The position numbers and the translations under genes were made by a program. Shown here in pieces: positions 47,479 through 58,900 of a stretch of DNA of 64,000 bases. Position 1 is the stretch's first letter; each line of letters opens with the position of its first letter. Below the pieces are notes generated by a model that was not told the DNA's origin, did no database searches, and saw nothing but the letters and a program-made list of their open reading frames with translations. The stretch covers positions 1,446,558-1,510,557 of the forward strand of contig JAJKFL010000237.1 in assembly GCA_021186555.1 (NCBI GenBank), in the 5' to 3' direction. Source of the stretch: Reticulitermes speratus. Taxonomy: Eukaryota; Arthropoda; Insecta; Blattodea; Rhinotermitidae.

Positions 47479-47664
47479 AAGTGCATACAACAGATGAACG
47501 AAAACTCCTGGTCAGAAGATCAGTTTATTGTCCTCGACTGACCAGAACATCTGTGACCTTGTAGCATCGGCAATGCCTTTATCTCTTGGCTAGCATTTGG
47601 AGAAAACATACAGGTAAACGGTAATGGTCACCACGTAACAAGCCATGAAGTCACACACAAGAGG

Positions 47665-47735
47665 CAAAGGCATAGCTTTACGCCACGGCCGCTTTACCCC
47701 CGGCAAAGAGACCCGGTACCCATTTTACAAGTGTG
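47665..47735 (-). mobile_element. SINE-B/D body scrap, minus strand
   Basis: GCCACGGCCGCTTTACCCCC and GGTACCCATTTTACA match the reverse complement of the SINE-B middle (AATGGGTACC...GGGGGTAAAGCGGCC). No head is present. Confidence 0.65.
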
Positions 47736-48526
47736 TGTGAAAATACAGGAACTGTCAAAAATACGAGTAACGCTATATCTTCGTCTTTTCACTGGCCGCC
47801 ATTTTTCTTTTCATTTTATAAAAGCTCCAAATTAAAATTTACGCACAGTTCAAGACAGATAAACACAACATACACTTAAAAATTAAGTCGCACGCACGAG
47901 ACACAACTGCACTTCAGCCCTCGGTATTTTTTAATACATCGAGTACTGCTCTTAAAAATCGGTCCGACTTCGACCTTCATCACACTGTCAATGCCAAAGC
48001 TGTTCACAGGAGTCGGCAACAGTACCTGCAATGGCCAGCGTAATTGGGACGGTTTTCAAGTAGTATGGAGACGGTGAAAAAAAGAGCCTGCGATTAAAAT
48101 AAGTTGGCGTATGTCGACAGTCCGAGAGGGAAGAAGGACGTGGCACAACTGGAGTGCGAAGAGTGAATGTGGACAAACAGAAAAACTTTTTAAATTCGCA
48201 CCAGACTCCAGCGAAGACCAGGAGGAGCATTACAGTACCATTGCAGGCGAAATTGCTAAAGCTTTCAACGACACTCGGGTCATGGATGGAAAAACTAGAA
48301 TTCATAAGGCCTGTTAGAGAAATAAGAGGGTAGTTTAAAGCTACAAAATGTGCAGTCCGAATTTCGAAAACTTTAGGAAACTTAGACTTCATTTTATTCA
48401 TATCAAATTGGGAAAGACAAAGTCCTAGTGGAAGCAACGGCTAACAGGACTTTAAGGACTGCATGTTGCCTGAAATACGGCTGAAAAGACTGAATGGTGC
48501 GACTAACGAAGTGGGGAAAGAATCGG
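47736..48526. other. Unique interval
   Basis: Single-copy DNA. A 68-codon plus frame (48111-48317) and a 149-codon minus frame (47988-48437) overlap. Neither shows a known domain, so neither is called. Confidence 0.45.
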
Positions 48527-49023
48527 CACGTGTAGTATAAAGCGGCACATGTAGTATAAAGCGGCACGTGTAGTATAAAGCGGCACGTGTAGTATAAAGC
48601 GGCACGTGTAGTATAAAGCGGCACGTGTAGTATAAAGCGGCACGTGTAGTATAAAGCGGCACGTGTAGTATAAAGCGGCACGTGTAGTATAAAGCGGCAC
48701 GTGTAGTATAAAGCGGCACGTGTAGTATAAAGCGGCACGTGTAGTATAAAGCGGCACGTGTAGTATAAAGCGGCACGTGTAGTATAAAGCGGCACGTGTA
48801 GTATAAAGCGGCACGTGTAGTATAAAGCGGCACGTGTAGTATAAAGCGGCACGTGTAGTATAAAGCGGCACGTGTAGTATAAAGCGGCACGTGTAGTATA
48901 AAGCGGCACGTGTAGTATAAAGCGGCACGTGTAGTATAAAGCGGCACGTGTAGTATAAAGCGGCACGTGTAGTATAAAGCGGCACGTGTAGTATAAAGCG
49001 GCACATGTAGTATAAAGCGGCAC
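48527..49023. repeat. 19-bp array carrying E-box and TATAAA motifs (A30)
   Basis: Twenty-six copies of CGGCACGTGTAGTATAAAG, almost perfect. The only changes are CACATG for CACGTG in the second and penultimate copies. Each unit carries CACGTG and TATAAA. All three minus frames are open (187-206 codons) and read the same 19-residue repeat, because 19 is not a multiple of three and the unit has no minus-strand stop. Confidence 0.98.
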
Positions 49024-49055
49024 TGTGCAATGCTATGGCGCTCTGTCGCAGTAAA

Positions 49056-52000
49056 GGGAGGGCTCGGCCAATACGTTTATTGGGCCACAACCTGTGCTTG
49101 ATATATTTTTGTGTTGTGTATAACTTAGAGGGTTCGTGGCCTTATGTTGGGCCACAGCACTGTAAGAAACTCACACAGCACTCACACAGAGGGCTCGGCC
49201 AATACGTTTATTGGGCCACAACCTGTGCTTGATATATTTTTGTGTTGTGTATAACTTAGAGGGTTCGTGGCCTTATGCTGGGCCACAGCACTGTAAGAAA
49301 CTCACACAGCACTCACACAGAGGGCTCGGCCAATATGTTTATTGGGCCACAACCTGTGCTTGATATATTTTTGTGTTGTGTATAACTTAGAGGGTTTGTG
49401 GCCTTATGTTGGGCCACAGCACTGTAAGAAACTCACACAGAGGGCTCGGCCAATATGTTTATTGGGCCACAAGCTGTGCTTGATATATTTTTGTGTTGTG
49501 TATAACTTAGAGGGTTTGTGGCCTTATGTTGGGCCACAGCACTGTAAGAAACTCACACAGCACTCACACAGAGGGCTCGGCCAATATGTTTATTGGGCCA
49601 CAACCTGTGCTTGATATATTTTTGTGTTGTGTATAACTTAGAGGGTTTGTGGCCTTATGTTGGGCCACAGCACTGTAAGAAACTCACACAGCACTCACAC
49701 AGAGGGCTCGGCCAATATGTTTATTGGGCCACAACCTGTGCTTGATATATTTTTGTGTTGTGTATAACTTAGAGGGTTTGTGGCCTTATGTTGGGCCACA
49801 GCACTGTAAGAAACTCACACAGCACTCACACAGAGGGCTCGGCCAATATGTTTATTGGGCCACAACCTGTGCTTGATATATTTTTGTGTTGTGTATAACT
49901 TAGAGGGTTTGTGGCCTTATGTTGGGCCACAGCACTGTAAGAAACTCACACAGCACTCACACAGAGGGCTCGGCCAGTATGTTTATTGGGCCACAACCTG
50001 TGCTTGATATATTTTTGTGTTGTGTATAACTTAGAGGGTTCGTGGCCTTATGTTGGGCCACAGCACTGTAAGAAACTCACACAGCACTCACACAGAGGGC
50101 TCGGCCAGTATGTTTATTGGGCCACAACCTGTGCTTGATATATTTTTGTGTTGTGTATAACTTAGAGGGTTCGTGGCCTTATGTTGGGCCACAGCACTGT
50201 AAGAAACTCACACAGCACTCACACAGAGGGCTCGGCCAATATGTTTATTGGGCCACAAGCTGTGCTTGATATATTTTTGTGTTGTGTATAACTTAGAGGG
50301 TTTGTGGCCTTATGTTGGGCCACAGCACTGTAAGAAACTCACACAGAGGGCTCGGCCAATATGTTTATTGGGCCACAAGCTGTGCTTGATATATTTTTGT
50401 GTTGTGTATAACTTAGAGGGTTTGTGGCCTTATGTTGGGCCACAGCACTGTAAGAAACTCACACAGCACTCACACAGAGGGCTCGGCCAATATGTTTATT
50501 GGGCCACAACCTGTGCTTGATATATTTTTGTGTTGTGTATAACTTAGAGGGTTCGTGGCCTTATGTTGGGCCACAGCACTGTAAGAAACTCACACAGCAC
50601 TCACACAGAGGGCTCGGCCAATACGTTTATTGGGCCACAACCTGTGCTTGATATATTTTTGTGTTGTGTATAACTTAGAGGGTTCGTGGCCTTATGTTGG
50701 GCCACAGCACTGTAAGAAACTCACACAGCACTCACACAGAGGGCTCGGCCAATATGTTTATTGGGCCACAACCTGTGCTTGATATATTTTTGTGTTGTGT
50801 ATAACTTAGAGGGTTCGTGGCCTTATGTTGGGCCACAGCACTGTAAGAAACTCACACAGCACTCACACAGAGGGCTCGGCCAATATGTTTATTGGGCCAC
50901 AAGCTGTGCTTGATATATTTTTGTGTTGTGTATAACTTAGAGGGTTCGTGGCCTTATGCTGGGCCACAGCACTGTAAGAAACTCACACAGCACTCACACA
51001 GAGGGCTCGGCCAATATGTTTATTGGGCCACAACCTGTGCTTGATATATTTTTGTGTTGTGTATAACTTAGAGGGTTCGTGGCCTTATGTTGGGCCACAG
51101 CACTGTAAGAAACTCACACAGCACTCACACAGAGGGCTCGGCCAATATGTTTATTGGGCCACAAGCTGTGCTTGATATATTTTTGTGTTGTGTATAACTT
51201 AGAGGGTTCGTGGCCTTATGCTGGGCCACAGCACTGTAAGAAACTCACACAGCACTCACACAGAGGGCTCGGCCAATATGTTTATTGGGCCACAACCTGT
51301 GCTTGATATATTTTTGTGTTGTGTATAACTTAGAGGGTTTGTGGCCTTATGTTGGGCCACAGCACTGTAAGAAACTCACACAGCACTCACACAGAGGGCT
51401 CGGCCAGTATGTTTATTGGGCCACAACCTGTGCTTGATATATTTTTGTGTTGTGTATAACTTAGAGGGTTCGTGGCCTTATGTTGGGCCACAGCACTGTA
51501 AGAAACTCACACAGCACTCACACAGAGGGCTCGGCCAATATGTTTATTGGGCCACAACCTGTGCTTGATATATTTTTGTGTTGTGTATAACTTAGAGGGT
51601 TTGTGGCCTTATGTTGGGCCACAGCACTGTAAGAAACTCACACAGCACTCACACAGAGGGCTCGGCCAATATGTTTATTGGGCCACAACCTGTGCTTGAT
51701 ATATTTTTGTGTTGTGTATAACTTAGAGGGTTTGTGGCCTTATGTTGGGCCACAGCACTGTAAGAAACTCACACAGCACTCACACAGAGGGCTCGGCCAA
51801 TATGTTTATTGGGCCACAACCTGTGCTTGATATATTTTTGTGTTGTGTATAACTTAGAGGGTTTGTGGCCTTATGTTGGGCCACAGCACTGTAAGAATCT
51901 CACACAGCACTCACACAGAGGGCTCGGCCAGTATGTTTATTGGGCCACAACCTGTGCTTGATATATTTTTGTGTTGTGTATAACTTAGAGGGTTCGTGGC

Positions 52001-52662
52001 CTTATGTTGGGCCACAGCACTGTAAGAAACTCACACAGCACTCACACAGAGGGCTCGGCCAGTATGTTTATTGGGCCACAACCTGTGCTTGATATATTTT
52101 TGTGTTGTGTATAACTTAGAGGGTTCGTGGCCTTATGTTGGGCCACAGCACTGTAAGAAACTCACACAGCACTCACACAGAGGGCTCGGCCAATATGTTT
52201 ATTGGGCCACAAGCTGTGCTTGATATATTTTTGTGTTGTGTATAACTTAGAGGGTTTGTGGCCTTATGTTGGGCCACAGCACTGTAAGAAACTCACACAG
52301 AGGGCTCGGCCAATATGTTTATTGGGCCACATGCTGTGCTTGATATATTTTTGTGTTGTGTATAACTTAGAGGGTTTGTGGCCTTATGTTGGGCCACAGC
52401 ACTGTAAGAAACTCACACAGAGGGCTCGGCCAATATGTTTATTGGGCCACATGCTGTGCTTGATATATTTTTGTGTTGTGTATAACTTAGAGGGTTTGTG
52501 GCCTTATGTTGGGCCACAGCACTGTAAGAAACTCACACAGCACTCACACAGAGGGCTCGGCCAATATGTTTATTGGGCCACAACCTGTGCTTGATAATAT
52601 TTTTGTGTTGTGTATAACTTAGAGGGTTCGTGGCCTTATGTTGGGCCACAGCACTGTAAGAA
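49056..52662. repeat. 131/120-bp tandem array (A31), 3.6 kb
   Basis: About 28 copies of a 131-bp unit containing CTCGGCCAATATGTTTAT. A 120-bp form lacks 11 bp (GCACTCACACA). Subtypes are AACCTGTGC, AAGCTGTGC and ATGCTGTGC, GGTTCGTGG versus GGTTTGTGG, and CAATACG, CAATATG and CAGTATG. A block containing the 120-bp form recurs 906 bp apart (49342 and 50248) and again near 52202. Each unit contains TGTGGCC..GGCCACA, which can form a 7-bp hairpin. Confidence 0.98.
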
Positions 52663-52889
52663 AGCATCTGCATTTTAGGGGGCACAAAGGCCTGTTAAAA
52701 AGGCCTACGTGCATCGGGCCTCTAAGGGCTCGAACCCATTAGATATTCTGTTGTACTCTAACACAGACTTCCGTAAACTTGCACAGTTCAACATTGCACA
52801 GCGTGTCTCTCCGCTGGGTCTGTTTGTACTGGTCTCGCATTTGTTGTTGGCCGGCGTACGAACGTCATGTCGACGTGCAAAGCGCGTTT

Positions 52890-53224
52890 TAGGCGCGTTC
52901 GCAAAATTACGAATAGCAACCATTCGCTTCGACATGTCCGTCTGTCCGTCCGCATGGAACAACCCGGCTCCCATTGTGCGAATTTTCATAAAATTTGATA
53001 TTTGATAATTTTTTCGAAAAATCAAGTTTCCTTAAAATCTGACAACAATAACGGTACTTTACATAAAGACATATGTACATTTATGATAATATCTCGCTGA
53101 ATTTTTCTTAGAATGAGAAATATTGCGGACACAATTTAGAGATATAATCAAAGCACCTTTTATGCTCAATTACGTTTTTCGAAAATCGTGTTATCAGATA
53201 ATGTGGAAAAATATGGTAGAGCCA
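52890..53224 (+). mobile_element. Unclassified dispersed repeat DR1, plus-strand copy
   Basis: About 335 bp align with the reverse complement of 20148-20447 (shared TTCGCAAAAT, GTCCGTCCGCATGGAACAAC, AAAATCTGAC, CGAAAATCGTG, GTGGAAAAATATGGTA). It is followed within 10 bp by a SINE-B body. No terminal inverted repeats were seen. In the plus frame it reads MSVCPSAWNNPAP. Confidence 0.75.
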
Positions 53225-53231
53225 AACAGGC

Positions 53232-53905
53232 CCTGGGGCCCACCCAGCCTCCTGTACAATGTGTACCGTGTCTTTTTCGCGGGTGTAAAGCGGCCGGGGC
53301 GTGGCGTTGAGCTATGCCTCTGCTCACCCTCAGAGCCTTCATGGACTCTTATATCAGTGGTATTCAACCTGGGGTACGCGTACCCCCGGGGGTACGCGAA
53401 GACATCTTAGGGGGTACGTAAAATAAAAAAATAAATGTATTATTTCATGATAAACATTAAATAATCAGGGCCAGATTTACGGTTAGCCACAACAGACCGG
53501 ACGTAAGGACATGCGATTTGGGAGCGCCATTTCTCTCCCTCTCTCTCCTTTATGCGATTCTTATCTGGCGGCTAGTTTCATTTTATTTCACACAGTGCAT
53601 ATAATTTTGCTTTGCTAAAATACATTTGTTCCTTTATTAATTTTTATACGATAGACAATAATATATTTGTTATTTAATAGCTTGACTCTCCTTTTTGTCA
53701 TTTAAAACTTATTATTTAATACATTATTTTGGATGTAATTTATTTAACTTATTTTAGATGTAGATTATAGACTGTGTATAACTTGAATTATGCACGAACA
53801 ACTTTGGGGGTACAAAGTTGAAGAAAATTTATATCTGGGGGTACGCGAACAAAAAAGGTTGAATACCGCTGTCTTATATGGTGAATTTTACCTTTACCTT
53901 TTATA
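53232..53905 (+). mobile_element. SINE-B copy, headless, split by a MITE
   Basis: 53232-53354 matches the SINE-B body (CCCAGCCTCCTGTACAATG, AAGCGGCCGGGGCGTGGCG, GCCTTCATGG). 53880-53905 continues its 3' end (GGTGAATTTTACCTTTACC). Everything between, apart from one copy of the duplicated target, is the hAT-type insertion. The tRNA head is absent. Confidence 0.88.
53355..53871. mobile_element. hAT-type MITE, 517 bp, with 8-bp target-site duplication
   Basis: Termini CAGTGGTATTCAACC at 53355-53369 and GGTTGAATACCGCTG at 53857-53871 are inverted repeats (one mismatch) followed by subterminal GGGGGTACGCG blocks. Flanking TCTTATAT at 53347-53354 and 53872-53879 is an exact 8-bp target-site duplication. 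CAG..GGTTCTCAACC-like ends and 8-bp duplications are the hAT superfamily signature. The AT-rich interior has no transposase frame, so it is non-autonomous. Confidence 0.93.
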
Positions 53906-54467
53906 GCGGAAGAATACGGCGGTGTGCAGAGGCTTTGCTGTAACATCGGACCGTCTTAAGCACGACACAGCGGCTGTGCCCGTTTTCTAGGAACTGCCAA
54001 TAACACATATCGGACAGCAACATGATTGATTGCAACAGACGGCTCTGTCCCACGACGATGGGCAGTCTGCAGACAGCACGACTGTGACGTGAGAAACGTC
54101 AGACGGTACACACGTAAATGTAATTTAAATTACGCCTGTAAGAAAAGTATGGCCTGCCTTGCGTCGATTCTCTCGGAACCCCAAATGTGTAACAAACTTA
54201 CGTGACGATTTACTGTAACAAATGCGAAGAGCATCGGAGAGTAAAAACAGACATTAACTGCGACTCTAAGTACAGCGCGGATTTGCACTGCGCCCATTGT
54301 CAAGAAACTGTCAATTCCTCAGGACTTACGTGAACACCTGCCTTACCAACCGGAAAAAAAGGTGCATAAAACAGGGCAACATTTTACAAATGCCCATAAC
54401 CTTTTAAATACCGAGTTAATCCCAGCTGTCAGTCGCAGCTCACCGAACTTTTCTGCGTGGGTATTTA
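53906..54467. other. Unique interval
   Basis: Single-copy DNA between the split SINE and array A32. Nothing recognisable was seen in it. Confidence 0.45.
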
Positions 54468-54987
54468 AATGTCACGTGTGCTGTACACAAACGTTGATAT
54501 TTGTAGAACTAATGTCACGTGTGCTGTACACAAACGTTGGTATTTGTAGAACTAATGTCACGTGTGCTGTACACAAACGTTGATATTTGTAGAACTAATG
54601 TCACGTGTGTTGTACACAAACGTTGATATTTGTAGAACTAATGTCACGTGTGCTGTACACAAACGTTGATATTTGTAGAACTAATGTCACGTGTGCTGTA
54701 AACAAACGTTGATATTTGTAGAACTAATGTCACGTATGCTGTACACAAACGTTGATATTTGTAGAACTAATGTCACATGTGCTGTACACAAACGTTGATA
54801 TTTCTAGAACTAATGTCGTGTGTGCTGTACACAAACGTTGATATTTGTAGAACTAATGTCACGTGTGCTGTACACAAACGTTGATATTTGTAGAACTAAT
54901 GTCACGTGTGCTGTACACAAACGTTGATATTTGTAGAACTAATGTCACGTGTGCTGTACACAAACGTTGATATTTGTAGAACTAATA
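54468..54987. repeat. 43-bp array with CACGTG (A32)
   Basis: Twelve copies of a 43-bp unit containing GTCACGTGTGCTGTACAC. The E-box is lost in a few copies (CACGTATG, CACATGTG, CGTGTG). The unit length equals that of A14 and both contain AATGTCACGT, but the rest differs. Confidence 0.97.
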
Positions 54988-55410
54988 GGGATAAGTTTAT
55001 GAAATAAAAGGCGCTGTGTGGGGAAGCAAACAGACATTGCTCAGAATGCCTTAAAATGCCGTAAATGTCCTCACTGCGTCACACCAGCCGCTCGCCCAAA
55101 AGTAGACATTAGCTGACTCAAGGTTAAGTAAAGTAGGCTATAACTTCACTGCACAGATTTTCACGAAAATCACGACTGCCGAACTTCATTACGGTCACAC
55201 TTCCTATACCGAATTTCACCTGGACTGTTGGACAAGTGTAGCGACTGCCACTGACAGCTGACTGACACCCTGACCTGCAGTCTGACCGTCACTGCAGCCT
55301 TTCGACTGTCCGGGAACTGACACTTCCACAACTTATTCTAAAGAACCGCAATGCCTAATTTCATGAAAATGTAACAAACGGTTTCGTCGCTGACACTGGA
55401 GTAGCTAGTG
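54988..55410. other. Unique interval
   Basis: Single-copy DNA with scattered CTGAC/ACTGAC words. No gene or transposable element was recognised. Confidence 0.45.
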
Positions 55411-55500
55411 GGGTGCGACTGGTGCGGCTGGTGCGACTGGTGCGGCTGGTGCGACTGGTGCGGCTGGTGCGACTGGTGCGGCTGGTGCGACTGGTGCGGC
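55411..55500. repeat. 18-bp (9-bp-derived) array (A33)
   Basis: Five copies of GTGCGACTGGTGCGGCTG, itself two 9-bp half-units differing at one base (CGACTGGTG/CGGCTGGTG). Confidence 0.96.
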
Positions 55501-55927
55501 CGCCCAGGGCGGTAAATTGGCGACAAAATATTTCAAATAAAAACGTGATAATCTGCGCTCAACAAATGTCAAATTATTGAGCCAAACAAAAGAAAATTCA
55601 TTAAATAATTGTGATTTTTTACAGTTAGTAATTTGTGTTAGGGGCAGCCATTGTGATTACTCGCCCCGGGCACAAAAAAAAACCTAGCTAAGTCACTGGT
55701 CGCTAATTCTAGGTAACAAACAGACAGACGGACGGGTGGACGCGCCCACAGACGTCGTCTGCACGTGGGGCCTATTTATACCTCGTAAAGCGCGCCTACA
55801 ACTGACAAAGTTACTGACTCAGGGCAGTCACTGCGAAATGTAAAATTATTAAATCATTAAACTATTAAATGTAAAATTCCAGAAATAAACGATTCACAAG
55901 TTTCAAATTGCGCTCCATTCTGAGTAA
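55501..55927. other. Unique interval
   Basis: AT-rich single-copy DNA. Nothing recognisable was seen in it. Confidence 0.45.
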
Positions 55928-58900
55928 CATGGTGCAACCTGCCGGCCCGTCACGCTCAGTACACGACTCATCTCTCTTTGTCCTCTGTACCCACGTTAGC
56001 CCACTTTACTCACATTAAGTAACACAGTGCAACCTGCCGCCCCGTCACGCTCAGTACACGACTCATCTCTCTCTGTCCTCTGTACCACACAAGCCCACTT
56101 TACTCACATCCAGTAACACAGTGCAACCTGCCCGCCCCGTCACGCTCAGTACACGACTCATCTCTCTCTGTCCTCTGTACCCACACAAGCCCACTTTACT
56201 CACATCCAGTAACACAGTGCAACCTGCCGGCCCGTCACGCTCAGTACACGACTCATCTCTCTTTGTCCTCTGTACCCACACAAGCCCACTTTACTCACAT
56301 CCAGTAACACGGTGCAACCTGCCGCCCCGTCACGCTCAGTACACGACTCATCTCTCTTTGTCCTCTGTACCCAGACAAGCCCACTTTACTCACATCCAGT
56401 AACACAGTGCAACCTGCCCGCCCCGTCACGCTCAGTACACGACTCATCTCTCTTTGTCCTCTGTACCCACACAAGCCCACTTTACTCACATCCAGTAACA
56501 CAGTGCAACCTGCCCGCCCCGTCACGCTCAGTACACGACTCATCTCTCTTTGTCCTCTGTACCCACACAAGCCCACTTTACTCACATCCAGTAACACAGT
56601 GCAACCTGCCCGCCCCGTCACGCTCAGTACACGACTCATCTCTCTTTGTCCTCTGTACCCACACAAGCCCACTTTACTCACATCCAGTAACACAGTGCAA
56701 CCTGCCCGCCCCGTCACGCTCAGTACACGACTCATCTCTCTTTGTCCTCTGTACCCACACAAGCCCACTTTACTCACATCCAGTAACACAGTGCAACCTG
56801 CCCGCCCCGTCACGCTCAGTACACGACTCATCTCTCTTTGTCCTCTGTACCCACACAAGCCCATTTTACTCACATCCAGTAACACAGTGCAACCTGCCCG
56901 CCCCGTCACGCTCAGTACACGACTCATCTCTCTTTGTCCTCTGTACCCACACAAGCCCACTTTACTCACATCCAGTAACACAGTGCAACCTGCCCGCCCC
57001 GTCACGCTCAGTACACGACTCATCTCTCTCTGTCCTCTGTACCCACACAAGCCCACTTTACTCACATCCAGTAACACAGTGCAACCTGCCCGCCCCGTCA
57101 CGCTCAGTACACGACTCATCTCTCTCTGTCCTCTGTACCCACACAAGCCCACTTTACTCACATCCAGTAACACAGAGCAACCTGCTCGCCCCGTCACGCT
57201 CAGTACACGACTCATCTCTCTTTGTCCTCTGTACCCACACAAGCCCACTTTACTCACATCCAGTAACACAGAGCAACCTGCCCGCCCCGTCACGCTCAGT
57301 ACACGACTCATCTCTCTTTGTCCTCTGTACCCACACAAGCCCACTTTACTCACATCCAGTAACACAGTGCAACCTGCCCGCCCCGTCACGCTCAGTACAC
57401 GACTCATCTCTCTTTTCCTCTGTACCCACACAAGCCCACTTTACTCACATCCAGTAACACGTGCAACCTGCCCGCCCCGTCACGCTCAGTACACGACTCA
57501 TCTCTCTTTGTCCTCTGTACCCACACAAGCCCATTTTACTCACATCCAGTAACACAGTGCAACCTGCCCGCCCGTCACGCTCAGTACACGACTCATCTCT
57601 CTTTGTCCTCTGTACCCACACAAGCCCACTTTACTCACATCCAGTAACACAGTGCAACCTGCCCGCCCCGTCACGCTCAGTACACGACTCATCTCTCTCT
57701 GTCCTCTGTACCCACACAAGCCCACTTTACTCACATCCAGTAACAGAGTGCAACCTGCCCGCCCCGTCACGCTCAGTACACGACTCATCTCTCTTTGTCC
57801 TCTGTACCACACAAGCCCACTTTACTCACATCCAGTAACACAGTGCAACCTGCCCGCCCCGTCACGCTCAGTACACGACTCATCTCTCTCTGTCCTCTGT
57901 ACCCACACAAGCCCACTTTACTCACATCCAGTAACACAGTGCAACCTGCCCGTCCCGTCACGCTCAGTACACAACTCATCTCTCTTTGTCCTCTGTACCC
58001 ACGTTAGCCCACTTTACTCACATCCAGTAACACAGTGCAACCTGCCCGCCCCGTCACGCTCAGTACACGACTCATCTCTCTTTGTCCTCTGTACCCACGT
58101 TAGCCCACTTTACTCACATCCAGTAACACAGTGCAACCTGCCCGCCCCGTCACGCTCAGTACACGACTCATCTCTCTTTGTCCTCTGTACCCACACAAGC
58201 CCACTTTACTCACATCCAGTAACACAGTGCAACCTGCCCGCCCCGTCACGCTCAGTACACGACTCATCTCTCTTGTCCTCTGTACCCACGTTAGCCCACT
58301 TTACTCACACCAGTAACACAGTGCAACCTGCCCGCCCCGTCACGCTCAGTACACGACTCATCTCTCTTTGTCCTCTGTACCCACACAAGCCCACTTTACT
58401 CACATCCAGTAACACAGTGCAACCTGCCCGCCCCGTCACGCTCAGTACACGACTCATCTCTCTCTGTCCTCTGTACCCACGTTAGCCCACTTTACTCACA
58501 CCAGTAACACAGTGCAACCTGCCCGCCCCGTCACGCTCAGTACACGACTCATCTCTCTTTGTCCTCTGTACCCACACAAGCCCACTTTACTCACAATCCA
58601 GTAACACAGTGCAACCTGCCCGCCCCGTCACGCTCAGTACACAACTCATCTCTCTTTGTCCTCTGTACCCACGTTAGCCCACTTTACTCACATCCAGTAA
58701 CACAGTGCAACCTGCCCGCCCCGTCACGCTCAGTACACGAACTCATCTCTCTTTGTCCTCTGTACCCACACAAGCCCACTTTACTCACATCCAGTAACAC
58801 AGTGCAACCTGCCCGCCCCGTCACGCTCAGTACACGACTCATCTCTCTTTGTCCTCTGTACCCACGCTGGCCCACTTTACTCACATCCAGTAACACAGTG

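Noticed and set aside
47988-48437. A 149-codon minus-strand frame overlapping a 68-codon plus-strand frame
   Set aside because: Neither matches a family I know, and each is open against the other.
48403-49090. Three overlapping minus-strand frames of 187-206 codons
   Set aside because: They are three phases of the same 19-bp repeat reading one peptide, and the non-repeat ends show no known domain.
28169-54987. Homology between the two 43-bp arrays A14 and A32
   Set aside because: They share unit length and AATGTCACGT, but the remaining 33 bases do not align convincingly, so common origin is not claimed.
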